Counted from the stretch's first letter, positions 33,784 to 44,658 are shown. The stretch: DNA of 64,000 nucleotides from Neomicrococcus lactis (GCF_014200305.1 NZ_JACHBL010000001.1:1612001-1676000); one strand, 5' to 3'. The notes: a model not told the origin generated them from the letters alone. Made by a program: numbers and translations.

Positions 33784-34905
33784 TTAGCCTACGTAGGTGT
33801 AGTAGCCGTAGAGCGGGTTGCGAGAAACCGAGTGGATCATGGTGTCCACGGTTGGGTTCTGCGCACCGATCATCATGCCGTTTCCGAGGTAGATGCCAAC
33901 GTGGCCGCCACCGTTCTGGAACACCAAGTCGCCTGGTTTCGGGTTGCCCGTGCGAACGAACTGTCCCGAACTGCGGAGCGCAGAGGTTCCGCGGACCAAG
34001 TTGATGCCGTGCTGCTTGTAGACCCACTGAACGAAGCCGGAGCAGTCCCAACCCCTCGGCGAAGCGCCGCCCCAGACGTAAGGAACACCGGAGTAACGGG
34101 AAGCCGTTGCTGCAATGCCGCTCAAGCTAGCGGTGTTGACCGAAGACGAAGCTGGAGCAACAGACTTGATAGAGGTGGAAGCTGCTGCACCCGTGCGGTT
34201 AGAACGAGTGACAGGTGCGAAAGCGTTGGTCGATGCAGATGCACGACGTTCAGCAGCTTCGCGCTGCTTCTTGGCAGCAGCTGCACGCTTTTCAGCGGCA
34301 CGCTTTTCAGCGGCACGCTTTTCAGCGGCACGCTTCTGAGCAGCTTCGCGCTTTTCAGCGGCACGAGTCTCTGCAGCAGAAACAGTGTTCTGAGCAGCGG
34401 AAACAGTGTTCTGAGCAGCAGAAACAGTGTTCTGAGCAGCGGAAACAGTGTTCTGAGCAGCAGAAACAGTGTTCTGAGCAGCTGGGGCTTCAGTCGTGGC
34501 GGCTTCGTTTGCGTTCTCTACTGCCTTGACCGATGCGGTCACGGTCTTTGGCTCTGCCTTAGCCTTGGCTGGAGCAGGAGCAGTCTTAAGAGTTGCGCGA
34601 ACCTGAGCGGTTTCGGCCTTCTTAGAGTCAGCGGTTGGTGCAACAACAGTTGCAACTACGGAGGACTGAAGAGCAACGCGCTCGATATTCAGTGCATCCA
34701 TTGGTGCGGCAGCAGCTTCACGTGCTGCAGGGTTAGCCTGAGCTGGAACACCCAGGGTCAAGACCATACCCGAAGCAGCCGCTACAACAGCCGCAGATCG
34801 ACCAAACGATCCTGCGTTGGCAGCCACGGCCTTCGAGATACCCGCGATGGAGTTCGAGCGGGTTTCACCTGAACGGTGACCACCTAAAGCGATACGCTTC
34901 GACAA
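33784..34905 (-). CDS. Secreted NlpC/P60 peptidoglycan hydrolase
   Basis: A cell-wall endopeptidase. The C-terminal ~110 residues are the NlpC/P60 domain: GVPYVWGGASPRGWDCSGFV carries the catalytic Cys and GGGHVGIYLGNG the catalytic His. The N-terminus is a long Sec signal (SKRIALGGHR; AAVVAAASGMVLTLGVPAQA, cleavage after AQA). Between them lies an Ala/Lys-rich linker with five copies of AAQNTVS and three of AEKRA. I choose the TTG at 34905 because GGGAGAGG is eight bases upstream; the open frame starting at 34971 lies in the riboswitch. A ydaO-type c-di-AMP riboswitch controls it, which ties wall remodelling to osmotic and wall stress. Confidence 0.92.
   Translation of the reverse strand: MSKRIALGGHRSGETRSNSIAGISKAVAANAGSFGRSAAVVAAASGMVLTLGVPAQANPAAREAAAAPMDALNIERVALQSSVVATVVAPTADSKKAETAQVRATLKTAPAPAKAKAEPKTVTASVKAVENANEAATTEAPAAQNTVSAAQNTVSAAQNTVSAAQNTVSAAQNTVSAAETRAAEKREAAQKRAAEKRAAEKRAAEKRAAAAKKQREAAERRASASTNAFAPVTRSNRTGAAASTSIKSVAPASSSVNTASLSGIAATASRYSGVPYVWGGASPRGWDCSGFVQWVYKQHGINLVRGTSALRSSGQFVRTGNPKPGDLVFQNGGGHVGIYLGNGMMIGAQNPTVDTMIHSVSRNPLYGYYTYVG
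34380..34484. repeat. Five 21-bp tandem repeats inside the NlpC/P60 gene
   Basis: The unit AAACAGTGTTCTGAGCAG plus NNN recurs at 34380, 34401, 34422, 34443 and 34464. The last three bases alternate CGG, CAG, CGG, CAG, CTG, which suggests duplication of a 42-bp pair. Each unit encodes AAQNTVS on the reverse strand. A second array of 15-bp units encoding AEKRA lies at about 34289-34340. Confidence 0.9.
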
Positions 34906-34924
34906 TTTGATTACCTCTCCCAGC

Positions 34925-35115
34925 GCCTGCGAGGTGAGCTGTCGGGTTCGAAAGCAGACTGCTTTCGGCACACGTCTATCGCTAAGAGAGTTTGTGTACT
35001 TAACCCCAAGGGCCCAAAGTGTGTGAGGCCCAAAATGGGTCCCCCGCCATCGCCAATAGCTTTCTTGCGAACGGACCTCGAGCAGCGGCGATGTTCGGCT
35101 TCCCGCTCAAGGGTG
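34925..35115 (-). ncRNA. ydaO-yuaA (c-di-AMP) riboswitch
   Basis: Reading the reverse strand, the leader of the NlpC/P60 gene has the family blocks in order: GAAGCCGAACATCGCCGC (about 35102-35085), GGCGGGGGACCCATTT (about 35048-35033), GGGGTTAAG, and near the 3' end GAACCCGACAGCTCACC and TCGCAGGCGCTGGGAG. In actinobacteria this class sits upstream of rpf and NlpC/P60 wall hydrolases and turns them off when c-di-AMP is high. The gene start follows about 20 bases later, so control may be on translation or by early termination. The promoter should be in 35116-35340, where I see no other gene. Confidence 0.9.
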
Positions 35116-35373
35116 CCCTTCCATTTCGTCGGGACACGCTCTCAAGATTACTTGATAAAAGTTTCAATGTCACATTCTGATCACGAAATGGAGACGGAAT
35201 GATCACGAAGAATTAGACGAATGGCTAAAAATCCCTGATTTTCAACGATTTTTCCCGTCACGCACACGTTTAAAGAAATCCACAGGCGTTAATCGAGCCT
35301 TGATCGTTATCTCTCCGTTACATTCGGTTACGAGTGAAGTGTCTCACCAAATGCGTGGTTTCGGGCTGAAAAG

Positions 35374-36072
35374 CTACTTTTCTTCAGCCTTAACAAAGAT
35401 GTGCTGAGAGACTTCCGCCGGCAGCTCCAAAGCTCCCTCGACACCTTCGACTCGCACCACGATGTATCCCGGGGAACGTTCCAAGGTGATCGTCGCGCCT
35501 GGCTTGATCCCACCTTCATTGAGCTGGCCCAAAAGTTCTGGATCAACCTGAATAGTTTCAGCGAGCCGGAGCACCGTAATAGGTCCGGTCATTCCGGAGT
35601 CCAAAGCAGTATCAAGATTCGTGACCGGCACCGCGATATCTGCCCAACCGCGTCCACCCAGACTCTCCAGTCCAGGGATCGGGTTTCCATAGGGAGACAT
35701 TTCCGGCTTGCCCAGTAGTTCAAACAGGCGGCGCTCCACCCGTTCGCTCATCACGTGTTCCCAGCGGCACGCTTCGTCATGAACGTATTCCCACTCGAGG
35801 CCAATCACGTCTGCAAGCAATCGCTCCGCGAGACGGTGCTTACGCATGACTTCGGTGGCCAGCGTGCGTCCACTGGCGGACAGCTGCAACTGGCGGTCGT
35901 CGGAAACATGTACCAAGCCATCGCGTTCCATGCGCGCAACGGTCTGTGAAACAGTGGGGCCTGAGTGGCCAAGTCGCTCAGCAATTCGGGCGCGCAAAGG
36001 AGTAATGCTCTCTTCTTCGAGCTCCAAGATGGTTCTTAAATACATCTCGGTGGTATCGATTAAGTCAGTCAC
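35374..36072 (-). CDS. ideR: Iron-dependent repressor, DtxR/IdeR family
   Basis: Metal-sensing repressor of iron uptake and storage genes. From the GTG at 36072 the numbering matches IdeR exactly at both metal sites: Met10, Cys102, Glu105, His106 and His79, Glu83, His98. The winged helix covers residues 1-70 (RIAERLGHSGPTVSQTVARM), dimerisation 75-140, and a C-terminal SH3-like domain is present (GATITLERSPGYIVVRVEG). The open frame to 36192 upstream is ignored because GGGGAG lies six bases before the GTG. Retained Cys102 points to Fe2+ rather than Mn2+ (MntR-type) sensing. It is divergent from serC. Confidence 0.93.
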   Translation of the reverse strand: MTDLIDTTEMYLRTILELEEESITPLRARIAERLGHSGPTVSQTVARMERDGLVHVSDDRQLQLSASGRTLATEVMRKHRLAERLLADVIGLEWEYVHDEACRWEHVMSERVERRLFELLGKPEMSPYGNPIPGLESLGGRGWADIAVPVTNLDTALDSGMTGPITVLRLAETIQVDPELLGQLNEGGIKPGATITLERSPGYIVVRVEGVEGALELPAEVSQHIFVKAEEK

Positions 36073-36266
36073 TGCAACTCCCCAGAAGTTTGTACGAGAG
36101 TAATTTCCCCGTCGAATATACGGCTTCTCTCTCCTTTGTACCTTAGCCCAGTGTGTTTTTGCTTGTTCACATTTTGGGCGCCGATCTGACATCTACCCGG
36201 CCGGTGGACGAAAATAGAGAGACGCACCGTGGCTCGTAGCTTGGTTGCACCACCCCACACCTCTGA

Positions 36267-37397
<1,131 letters not shown>

Positions 37398-37429
37398 GCC
37401 CTAGGGCTCCACAGCACGGCCAACGCAAA

Positions 37430-37483
37430 GGCCGGTCGCTTGCCAGAGGGAATCTCAACGATTTCCCCGGAAGGCGACCGGCC
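37430..37483. terminator. Bidirectional terminator between serC and DUF3027 gene
   Basis: GGCCGGTCGC (37430-37439) pairs perfectly with GCGACCGGCC (37474-37483); inner bases add further pairing (GGGAA/TTCCC). T-rich sequence follows on both sides. Confidence 0.75.
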
Positions 37484-37511
37484 TTCGTACTTCTTATATT
37501 CAGTATCGGAC

Positions 37512-37961
37512 TTATTCAGCCTTGGAGGACTCGGAAGTCTCCGCAGAGTCATCTTCGGTGACTTCCACTTCGCTCGAGGCATCCACCGTGTCCGCAGGCT
37601 CTTCGCCTTCGGAAGCTGCGTCGTCGTGCTCCGATTCTTCCGACTCAATTTCCTCCGCCGTCACGCGCGCTGCCCACGGCACCCATTCGGGAGCCAGCAG
37701 CGCACCTTCGCCAGGAATCAAGCCCAACTCGCAGACTGTGGCTTCCTTGGAACGCGGGACGCGCGCCAGGCTGATGAACCAGACCCAGCCGTCGTAGCCT
37801 GCGACCTCGGCCGCAAAGCGGTGCGTGACGAGTCGTTCGCCATCCGCAGTTGCAGACAAATGCTCGCCAAGCTGGTCCGCTTCGACCACCTCGAGGAGAC
37901 GGTCACGGGCAACATCCACGGCTTGCGCGAGGAAATCATCAAGCTTGGCTTTACGCGTCAT
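37512..37961 (-). CDS. DUF3027-family protein, short form
   Basis: 149 residues. The first ~100 match the N-terminal half of DUF3027 (GEHLSATADGERLVTHRFAA, GYDGWVWFISLARVPRSKEA, WVPWAARVT). The rest is a very acidic, probably disordered tail (ESEHDDAASEGEEPAD). Actinobacterial DUF3027 proteins are usually longer, so this may be a reduced form. Function unknown. Its ATG overlaps the stop of the cold-shock-domain gene by one base (TAATG), a close and conserved pairing in the group. The tail codons include a reverse copy of the ACGACGACGCAGCT motif (37611-37630). Confidence 0.78.
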   Translation of the reverse strand: MTRKAKLDDFLAQAVDVARDRLLEVVEADQLGEHLSATADGERLVTHRFAAEVAGYDGWVWFISLARVPRSKEATVCELGLIPGEGALLAPEWVPWAARVTAEEIESEESEHDDAASEGEEPADTVDASSEVEVTEDDSAETSESSKAE

Positions 37962-38344
37962 TAGGCATCCAAATCGTCGGCGACGGCACGCAGTACAGCT
38001 GCAATCTTCGCACCCTGCGTCTTCTCAGGGTAACGACCCCGACGCAGACCGTTGGAAATGCCGTCCAACAACTTAATAAGGTCTTCCACCAAGATGGCCT
38101 GTTCGTCCGCTGGCTTGCGACGCGCGCGAGCCACGGAAGGAGCCTCCTCGATGAGGCGCGCAGACAACGCTTGCGCACCCTTGCGCCCCTCAGCAATACC
38201 AAATTCCATGCGCGCGCCATTGCGAACGGTCGTCAAACCGTCTTCCAACGCAGACGCATGCAAATACACTTCTTGGCCGTCATCCGTCACCAAGAACCCG
38301 AAACCCTTTGAGGGTTCAAACCATTTCACTTTGCCGGTAGGCAC
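37961..38344 (-). CDS. Cold-shock-domain protein with helical C-terminus
   Basis: 127 residues. Residues 1-65 are a cold-shock domain with the RNA-binding motifs GKVKWFEPSKGFGFL (RNP1) and VYLHASAL (RNP2). The remaining 60 residues form a basic then helical tail (RARRKPADEQ, KIAAVLRAVADDLDA). Typical Csp proteins stop at about 67 residues, so this is the long actinobacterial type. I take GTG at 38344 because AGAGG lies nine bases upstream and the product then starts VPTGKVKWF. It binds single-stranded RNA or DNA, and is coupled to the DUF3027 gene. Confidence 0.87.
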   Translation of the reverse strand: MPTGKVKWFEPSKGFGFLVTDDGQEVYLHASALEDGLTTVRNGARMEFGIAEGRKGAQALSARLIEEAPSVARARRKPADEQAILVEDLIKLLDGISNGLRRGRYPEKTQGAKIAAVLRAVADDLDA

Positions 38345-38546
38345 TTCTTCAAACCTCTTCTGGTCAAACAACAGCCCCGGCACGGTCCGGGGCTTTCCGC
38401 TGCGGCTCGTGCCGCGATATTCGTCTACTGGGCGTGCTTCTCGCTGTGCGCAAAAACGAACTGCACCGGAAAGTCAGTCTTTAAAGTTTACGCTATCGGA
38501 GCGTCTTAGTCAGGTTGCAGCAAGGGGTGAAGGCGGGGTTTCACTG

Positions 38547-38552
38547 TAGGCT
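38547..38552 (+). promoter_or_regulatory. TAGGCT -10 box of a leaderless gene
   Basis: TAGGCT ends six bases before the GTG at 38559, and no ribosome binding site is present. The same geometry recurs at 41922 and 46130. Confidence 0.5.
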
Positions 38553-38558
38553 GTGTGC

Positions 38559-38819
38559 GTGAAAGTTCAAGAAAGCCCCGCCTCGTCGTCATCGGTCTCT
38601 CGTTCGGTACTGATCCTGGCGGTTGCCGCTGCGGTTCTTTCGCTCGTTGCCCTCTTTATTACGTTGGTGCTGTACGCGATGAGCGTCACGCCGTGGCCCG
38701 GCTTGATTGCCATTGGGCTCTACGGGCTACCGATTGCGCTGATTTTCCTGCTTATTTATGTGGTTTTGTCTTTGCGAGAACGACGACGCCGCGCGGCTTC
38801 CGCACACACCGAGCGATAG
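38559..38819 (+). CDS. Small two-helix membrane protein
   Basis: About 86 residues: a short Ser-rich N-terminus, two membrane helices (VLILAVAAAVLSLVALFITL and LIAIGLYGLPIALIFLLIYV) and a basic tail RERRRR. Function unknown. There is no Shine-Dalgarno sequence; a TAGGCT box exactly six bases upstream of the GTG suggests a leaderless message. GTG 38553 is an alternative start. It lies 60 bp before the response regulator gene. The 169 bp upstream (38390-38546) contain nothing else I can support. Confidence 0.65.
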   Translation: MKVQESPASSSSVSRSVLILAVAAAVLSLVALFITLVLYAMSVTPWPGLIAIGLYGLPIALIFLLIYVVLSLRERRRRAASAHTER

Positions 38820-38879
38820 CAAAGACTACATATAGGGCGCTCACAGTCGATTCCCAGCTTATTCCTCCACCATGGTCAT

Positions 38880-39590
38880 ATGAATACCAGAAATGCAGAG
38901 GCGAAGCTGCTGGTTGTCGACGACGAACCAAACATTCGCGAACTCCTCTCCACGTCATTGCGATTCGCTGGTTTTGATGTTGTCGCCGCGGCCGATGGTC
39001 GTGAAGCCCTCGCCGCTGTAGAGCGCGAACAGCCTGATCTTGCCGTGCTCGACGTGATGCTTCCGGACATGGACGGCTTTACGGTGACTCGCAAGCTGCG
39101 CGCCGCCGGCCGCCACTTCCCGGTCCTGTTCTTGACAGCCCGTGATGACACTGAAGACAAGGTCACCGGCCTGACGGTTGGCGGCGACGATTACGTCACC
39201 AAGCCTTTCAGCCTCGACGAGGTTGTTGCGCGCATTCGTGCCGTCTTGCGCCGCACTCATTCGGTGGACGACGACGCCGCGATCTTGCGTGTTGATGACC
39301 TCGAGTTGGACGACGACGCTCACGAGGTACGCCGTTCCGGCGAGATCATCGATCTCTCCCCCACCGAATTCAAGCTCTTGCGTTACCTCATGATGAACCC
39401 CAACCGCGTGCTCTCTAAGGCACAGATCCTGGATCACGTGTGGGAATACGACTTCAACGGCGACGCCTCGATCGTGGAGTCCTACATCTCCTACTTGCGA
39501 CGCAAAATCGACTCCCGCCCAGAATGGCCATCGCTCATTCAGACCAAGCGCGGAGTGGGTTACCTGATGCGCACGGCTGATCGTCGCTAA
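38880..39590 (+). CDS. OmpR-family response regulator
   Basis: 236 residues. The receiver domain (1-125) has the acidic pocket DDE at 14-16, phosphoacceptor Asp58 (AVLDVMLPDMDG), and the Lys in YVTKPF. The C-terminal winged helix (140-235) has DLSPTEFKLLRYLMMNPNRV and ESYISYLRRKID of the OmpR/PhoB class. Its partner is the histidine kinase immediately downstream. An intrinsic terminator lies between them, so the kinase may be made in smaller amounts. The signal is unknown. Confidence 0.93.
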   Translation: MNTRNAEAKLLVVDDEPNIRELLSTSLRFAGFDVVAAADGREALAAVEREQPDLAVLDVMLPDMDGFTVTRKLRAAGRHFPVLFLTARDDTEDKVTGLTVGGDDYVTKPFSLDEVVARIRAVLRRTHSVDDDAAILRVDDLELDDDAHEVRRSGEIIDLSPTEFKLLRYLMMNPNRVLSKAQILDHVWEYDFNGDASIVESYISYLRRKIDSRPEWPSLIQTKRGVGYLMRTADRR

Positions 39591-39603
39591 CGGCTACGCT
39601 TAA

Positions 39604-39637
39604 TGTCACCCGGTCTTTGCACCGGGTGACACTTTTT
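39604..39637 (+). terminator. Intrinsic terminator between response regulator and kinase
   Basis: TGTCACCCGGT (39604-39614) pairs perfectly with ACCGGGTGACA (39621-39631) around a 6-base loop and is followed by CTTTTTT. The kinase ribosome binding site begins within 10 bp, so kinase expression needs read-through or an internal promoter. Confidence 0.85.
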
Positions 39638-39651
39638 TGCCACAGGAAATA

Positions 39652-41277
39652 ATGGATCATTTGAAAAAGTTCTTTCGCCAGATATCGTTGCGCTCCAAGC
39701 TGGTAGCGCTCATGTCTGGGCTCATGATCTTGGGCATTGTGGCCACTGCGTGGGGCACGTCCTACACGTTGCAGTCCACGCTGATGCAGCAAATTGATTC
39801 TGACTTGGCGGCCAACTCCGGACCGCTCATGAACTCGATGTTGCAGTTGAATCAGCAGAACTCCTCGAGCACGCAGCCGTCGAATACGGATACGGTTCGC
39901 TTATTGCGGTTCAACGGTTCCATTCGCACGCCGGACGGATCGGTCTACTACGCGTTGCCAACCGCCAGCCAGGCTGACACTCCGCAGATACCGGCTCTCA
40001 CCTTGGCTCAAGTCCAGGAGCTCGAGAACCGCTCTCTGGACATTCCGGGCACCGCCTCCGGGTCCGATGGTTGGCGCATGAAGGCCTTCGCCCTCGCCGA
40101 CAATTCTGGGTATATGACCATCGCGCTGCCGCTGAATCAGGCGAAGGACACGATCGAGCAGGCGACCGCCTCCATCATGTTCACCGGAATGCTGTCCACG
40201 CTCATCATGTCCATGATCGCCTACGGCGCCACCTCGAGAGCCTTCCGACCGCTCATCCGCGTTGAACGCACCGCAGCTGCCATTGCAGCTGGGGACTTGT
40301 CTCGACGCGTGGAGGACTTCCCGCCAGAAACCGAAGTGGGACGTCTTTCCCACTCGCTCAACGCGATGCTTGCGCATATTGAACAAGCTTTCCGTGGCCG
40401 CGCGATGTCAGAGCGCAAGATGCGTCAGTTCATTCAAGACGCGTCCCACGAGCTCCGCACTCCTCTGGTCACGATTCGCGGATACTCCGAGTTGTACCGC
40501 CAAGGCGGCATCAAGGAACCTGAACACATCGCTCAAGCGATGGGGCGCATTGAGAATGAAGCCAAGCGCATGGGCCAGCTGGTCGAGGACCTCTTGACCC
40601 TTGCTCGGCTGGATGAGCAACGTCCACTCGATGTGACACCTGTTGATCTTTTGCTTTTGGCCTCTGACGCGGTTGAAGATGCCAAGGTCAGCGCGCCTGA
40701 TCGCGTGGTGCGTTTGATTGGCATTGACGAAGGCCCTCCGCGTTCCGCCCCAACCCGTGGCGATGAGGCACGCTTGCGCCAAGTGGTGGCCAACCTGATG
40801 ACGAATGCCATGCGCTACACGCCAGCAGGTTCTCCTATCGAAGTTGCCGTGGGCGTCTTGCCGGTCATAGATGGCCGCTCAGATTCCGTCCTCGCAATCC
40901 GAGACCACGGTCCAGGCATCTCCGAGGCTGACGCCAAGCGAGTCTTCGAGCGCTTCTATCGCGCCGATACCTCGCGGCAGCGAGAAACCGGTGGCACCGG
41001 GTTGGGACTCGCGATCGTTGCTGCGATCGCCGCACAGCACGACGGCTCCGTACGCCTGACCAATACCGATGGCGGCGGCGCGACGATGTCCATCCACTTG
41101 CCGCACGTTCCTTTTGAACCGCTCGACGGTCCGGAAAGTGACATGGATGACGACGACGGTTCGCCGCTCGAAACCAGGAACGTCAAGGGCACGGACGCAG
41201 AGAAGTCATCCACCCCGGAAAACGACGGTGCTCGCGGCATCATTTCGTGGACCAAGGACAAGGGCTCCAAGAAGTAA
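39652..41277 (+). CDS. Membrane sensor histidine kinase
   Basis: 541 residues. A first membrane helix near residues 14-37 and a second near 175-198 flank a ~135-residue extracellular sensor region with no recognised fold. Then come HAMP (PLIRVERTAAAIAAGDLSRR), HisKA with FIQDASHELRTPLVTIRGY (His phosphorylated), and the HATPase domain with N-box VVANLMTNAMRYTP, IRDHGPGI and GGTGLGLAIVAAI. The C-terminal 50 residues are charged and probably disordered. AGGAA five bases before the ATG at 39652 supports the start. It should phosphorylate the upstream OmpR-type regulator. Confidence 0.92.
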   Translation: MDHLKKFFRQISLRSKLVALMSGLMILGIVATAWGTSYTLQSTLMQQIDSDLAANSGPLMNSMLQLNQQNSSSTQPSNTDTVRLLRFNGSIRTPDGSVYYALPTASQADTPQIPALTLAQVQELENRSLDIPGTASGSDGWRMKAFALADNSGYMTIALPLNQAKDTIEQATASIMFTGMLSTLIMSMIAYGATSRAFRPLIRVERTAAAIAAGDLSRRVEDFPPETEVGRLSHSLNAMLAHIEQAFRGRAMSERKMRQFIQDASHELRTPLVTIRGYSELYRQGGIKEPEHIAQAMGRIENEAKRMGQLVEDLLTLARLDEQRPLDVTPVDLLLLASDAVEDAKVSAPDRVVRLIGIDEGPPRSAPTRGDEARLRQVVANLMTNAMRYTPAGSPIEVAVGVLPVIDGRSDSVLAIRDHGPGISEADAKRVFERFYRADTSRQRETGGTGLGLAIVAAIAAQHDGSVRLTNTDGGGATMSIHLPHVPFEPLDGPESDMDDDDGSPLETRNVKGTDAEKSSTPENDGARGIISWTKDKGSKK

Positions 41278-41315
41278 GTTTCTTGGCCAGCTCTGGCGCC
41301 CGGTGGCACAGCGCT

Positions 41316-41364
41316 TTGTGTCCTGTGCCCTGTTGCTTTGTGCCCTGTTGCCCTGTGCCCTTGC
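41316..41364. repeat. Short tandem repeats after the kinase gene
   Basis: TGTGCCCTGTTGC occurs at 41324-41336 and 41339-41351, with a degenerate copy on each side (TGTCC.. and TGTGCCCTTGC). The surrounding 41278-41520 has no supported gene. Confidence 0.75.
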
Positions 41365-41523
41365 GGTAGCGAGCTCTCTGTCCACAAGCCGTCTTTTTTA
41401 GTGGTTGGTACCCGAGTTATCCACATTTTTGGGGTGACTCGCTTCGGCTGTATTTTCCCTCCGTAGCGTGGGTTGCGACGGGTCATTTTCCGGCCCGCGC
41501 ACACCAGCGTGAAGGGAATCATG

Positions 41524-41814
41524 ATGAGCAATTTCGCCACCAACACCGAAGAAATGCGAACGAAGAGCGCCAACATTCAGGCGACGGCCGAGCGCATTCG
41601 CGCCGACATCAACACCATGCAAGCTAGCCTCCACGAGCTTGAAGGCACGTGGCAGGGCATGGCGAGCAGCAATTTCCAGAGCGTCGTCCAGCAGTGGCGC
41701 GCTACCCAGACTCAGGTCGAAGAGTCGCTGAACTCGATTTCGCGGGCACTGACCGTGAGCGCTCAGCATTACGACGACGCCGAGCAGGCGAACGCGAGCA
41801 TGTTTGCGTTCTAG
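41524..41814 (+). CDS. WXG100-family (EsxA-like) protein
   Basis: 96 residues, the normal WXG100 length. Two helices flank the turn LEGTWQGMASSNF, with the W-x-G motif at residues 43-45, and a C-terminal YDDAEQANASMF resembling the YxxxD/E export signal. Such proteins are secreted as helical-hairpin dimers by a type VII system. GAAGGGAA precedes two adjacent ATGs; the second (41524) has the better spacing. No EccC, EccB or LXG toxin gene is in the window, so the cognate machinery must be elsewhere or absent. Confidence 0.88.
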   Translation: MSNFATNTEEMRTKSANIQATAERIRADINTMQASLHELEGTWQGMASSNFQSVVQQWRATQTQVEESLNSISRALTVSAQHYDDAEQANASMFAF

Positions 41815-41921
41815 TTCTCCTCAGAGCGTTCGGTGGGCGTTGGCTCTTGGGCAGGCCAACGTCCACCCGCTGAGCTTCCTGTTGCGAGCCCCGATCCACA
41901 TGCATGGTGGCTGAGGTTCAC

Positions 41922-41927
41922 TAGGCT
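41922..41927 (+). promoter_or_regulatory. TAGGCT -10 box of a leaderless gene
   Basis: TAGGCT followed by exactly six bases and then the ATG at 41934; no ribosome binding site is present. Confidence 0.5.
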
Positions 41928-41933
41928 GTCACC

Positions 41934-42827
41934 ATGGCAATTCTCATTGACCCACCCATGTGGCCAGCACACGGAACAGTCTTTTCTCATCTCGTGTCAG
42001 ATTCGTCCCTCGACGAGCTCCACGAGTTTGCCCAAGATGCTGGGTTGCCTCATCGCGCCTTTGACCGCGACCACTACGACGTCCCTTTGGCTCGCTACGA
42101 CGATCTTGTCGCTCGTGGGGCCGAGACAGTCTCGGCGACTGACCTTGTACGCCGACTCGTCCGCAGCGGGCTGCGGGTTCCGGCTCGTCAGCGTCCAGAA
42201 CGTCTGGATTCAGTCTTGTTGCGCCGGTGGAATCAGTTAGCGCCAGGTCATGAAGCCACCGGCGAGGCCCTCGTAGCCCGCTGGTCTCAAATGGACCGCC
42301 ATTACCACTCGGGCACTCACTTGCTCGCAGTCTTGAATTCGCTCGAGCTGCTCAGAGTTGAAGGCGAAGAGCAAGGGCCATATCCGCAGGCCCTCGACTT
42401 CGCTGCCTGGTACCACGACGCCATCTACACCGGGACTCCGGGCCGCGATGAGGATGAGTCTGCGCAGCTTGCCGTCACCGATCTGACAAGCATGGGAGTA
42501 GATCAAGCAATCATTGATGAGACTGCTCGAATCATTTTGCTGACCACGACGCATGCGCCAGAGTCGACTGACGCGGCTGGCAAGATTTTCATGGACGCTG
42601 ATCTCGAAGTGTTGGCTCGGCCAGAAGAAGACTACCGTCGCTATACCGCCGGTGTCCGCGAAGAATACCGGCATGTACCGGAAGATCTCTTCCGCGAAGG
42701 TCGCGCCAAAATCCTCCAGCAACTCTTGGACAAGCCCACGCTCTTCGAAACGGCCACGGGCAAGCGGCTTTGGGAAGACAAAGCTCGAGAGAATCTGCGC
42801 CGAGAACTAACTGAACTTCGAGCTTAG
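41934..42827 (+). CDS. DUF4031-HD domain fusion protein
   Basis: 297 residues of two parts. Residues 1-90 are DUF4031 (IDPPMWPAHGTVFSHLVSD, PHRAFDRDHYDVPLARYD, LVRRLVRSGLRV). Residues about 100-290 are a predicted metal-dependent HD-type hydrolase (RHYHSGTHLLAVLN, FAAWYHDAIYTG carrying the H-D pair, FMDADLEVL). The HD part should hydrolyse a phosphate ester or nucleotide; the substrate is unknown. The two domains are commonly joined in this phylum. The start appears leaderless (TAGGCT box six bases ahead). It converges on groEL. Confidence 0.85.
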   Translation: MAILIDPPMWPAHGTVFSHLVSDSSLDELHEFAQDAGLPHRAFDRDHYDVPLARYDDLVARGAETVSATDLVRRLVRSGLRVPARQRPERLDSVLLRRWNQLAPGHEATGEALVARWSQMDRHYHSGTHLLAVLNSLELLRVEGEEQGPYPQALDFAAWYHDAIYTGTPGRDEDESAQLAVTDLTSMGVDQAIIDETARIILLTTTHAPESTDAAGKIFMDADLEVLARPEEDYRRYTAGVREEYRHVPEDLFREGRAKILQQLLDKPTLFETATGKRLWEDKARENLRRELTELRA

Positions 42828-42875
42828 TGGTGATACTCCCGCCAAAGTCCCGCTTATTTCAGAGGCATCACATAG

Positions 42876-42914
42876 AAAAAGACCTAGCCGTAATGATGAC
42901 GACTAGGTCTTTTT
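42876..42914. terminator. Bidirectional terminator between DUF4031-HD gene and groEL
   Basis: AAAAAGACCTAG (42876-42887) pairs perfectly with CTAGGTCTTTTT (42903-42914); A-run and T-run serve both directions. Confidence 0.9.
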
Positions 42915-42960
42915 CGTATTAGCTACATGCGATGCCGCGTTGCGGAAACATCAGTTGGGA

Positions 42961-44658
<1,698 letters not shown>

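Noticed and set aside
33580-34872. 430-codon open frame on the + strand with repeats
   Set aside because: It is antisense to the NlpC/P60 gene. Its repeats simply mirror the 21-bp and 15-bp repeats of that gene.
38872-38883. Three-codon ORF ATG-GTC-ATA-TGA overlapping the response regulator start
   Set aside because: It is preceded by TATTCC six bases upstream and could be a leaderless micro-ORF, but the -10 match is poor and the ORF is too short to support.
41316-41364. Tandem TGTGCCCTGTTGC repeats as a CRISPR array
   Set aside because: Units are short, contiguous and without spacers; no cas genes are present in the window.
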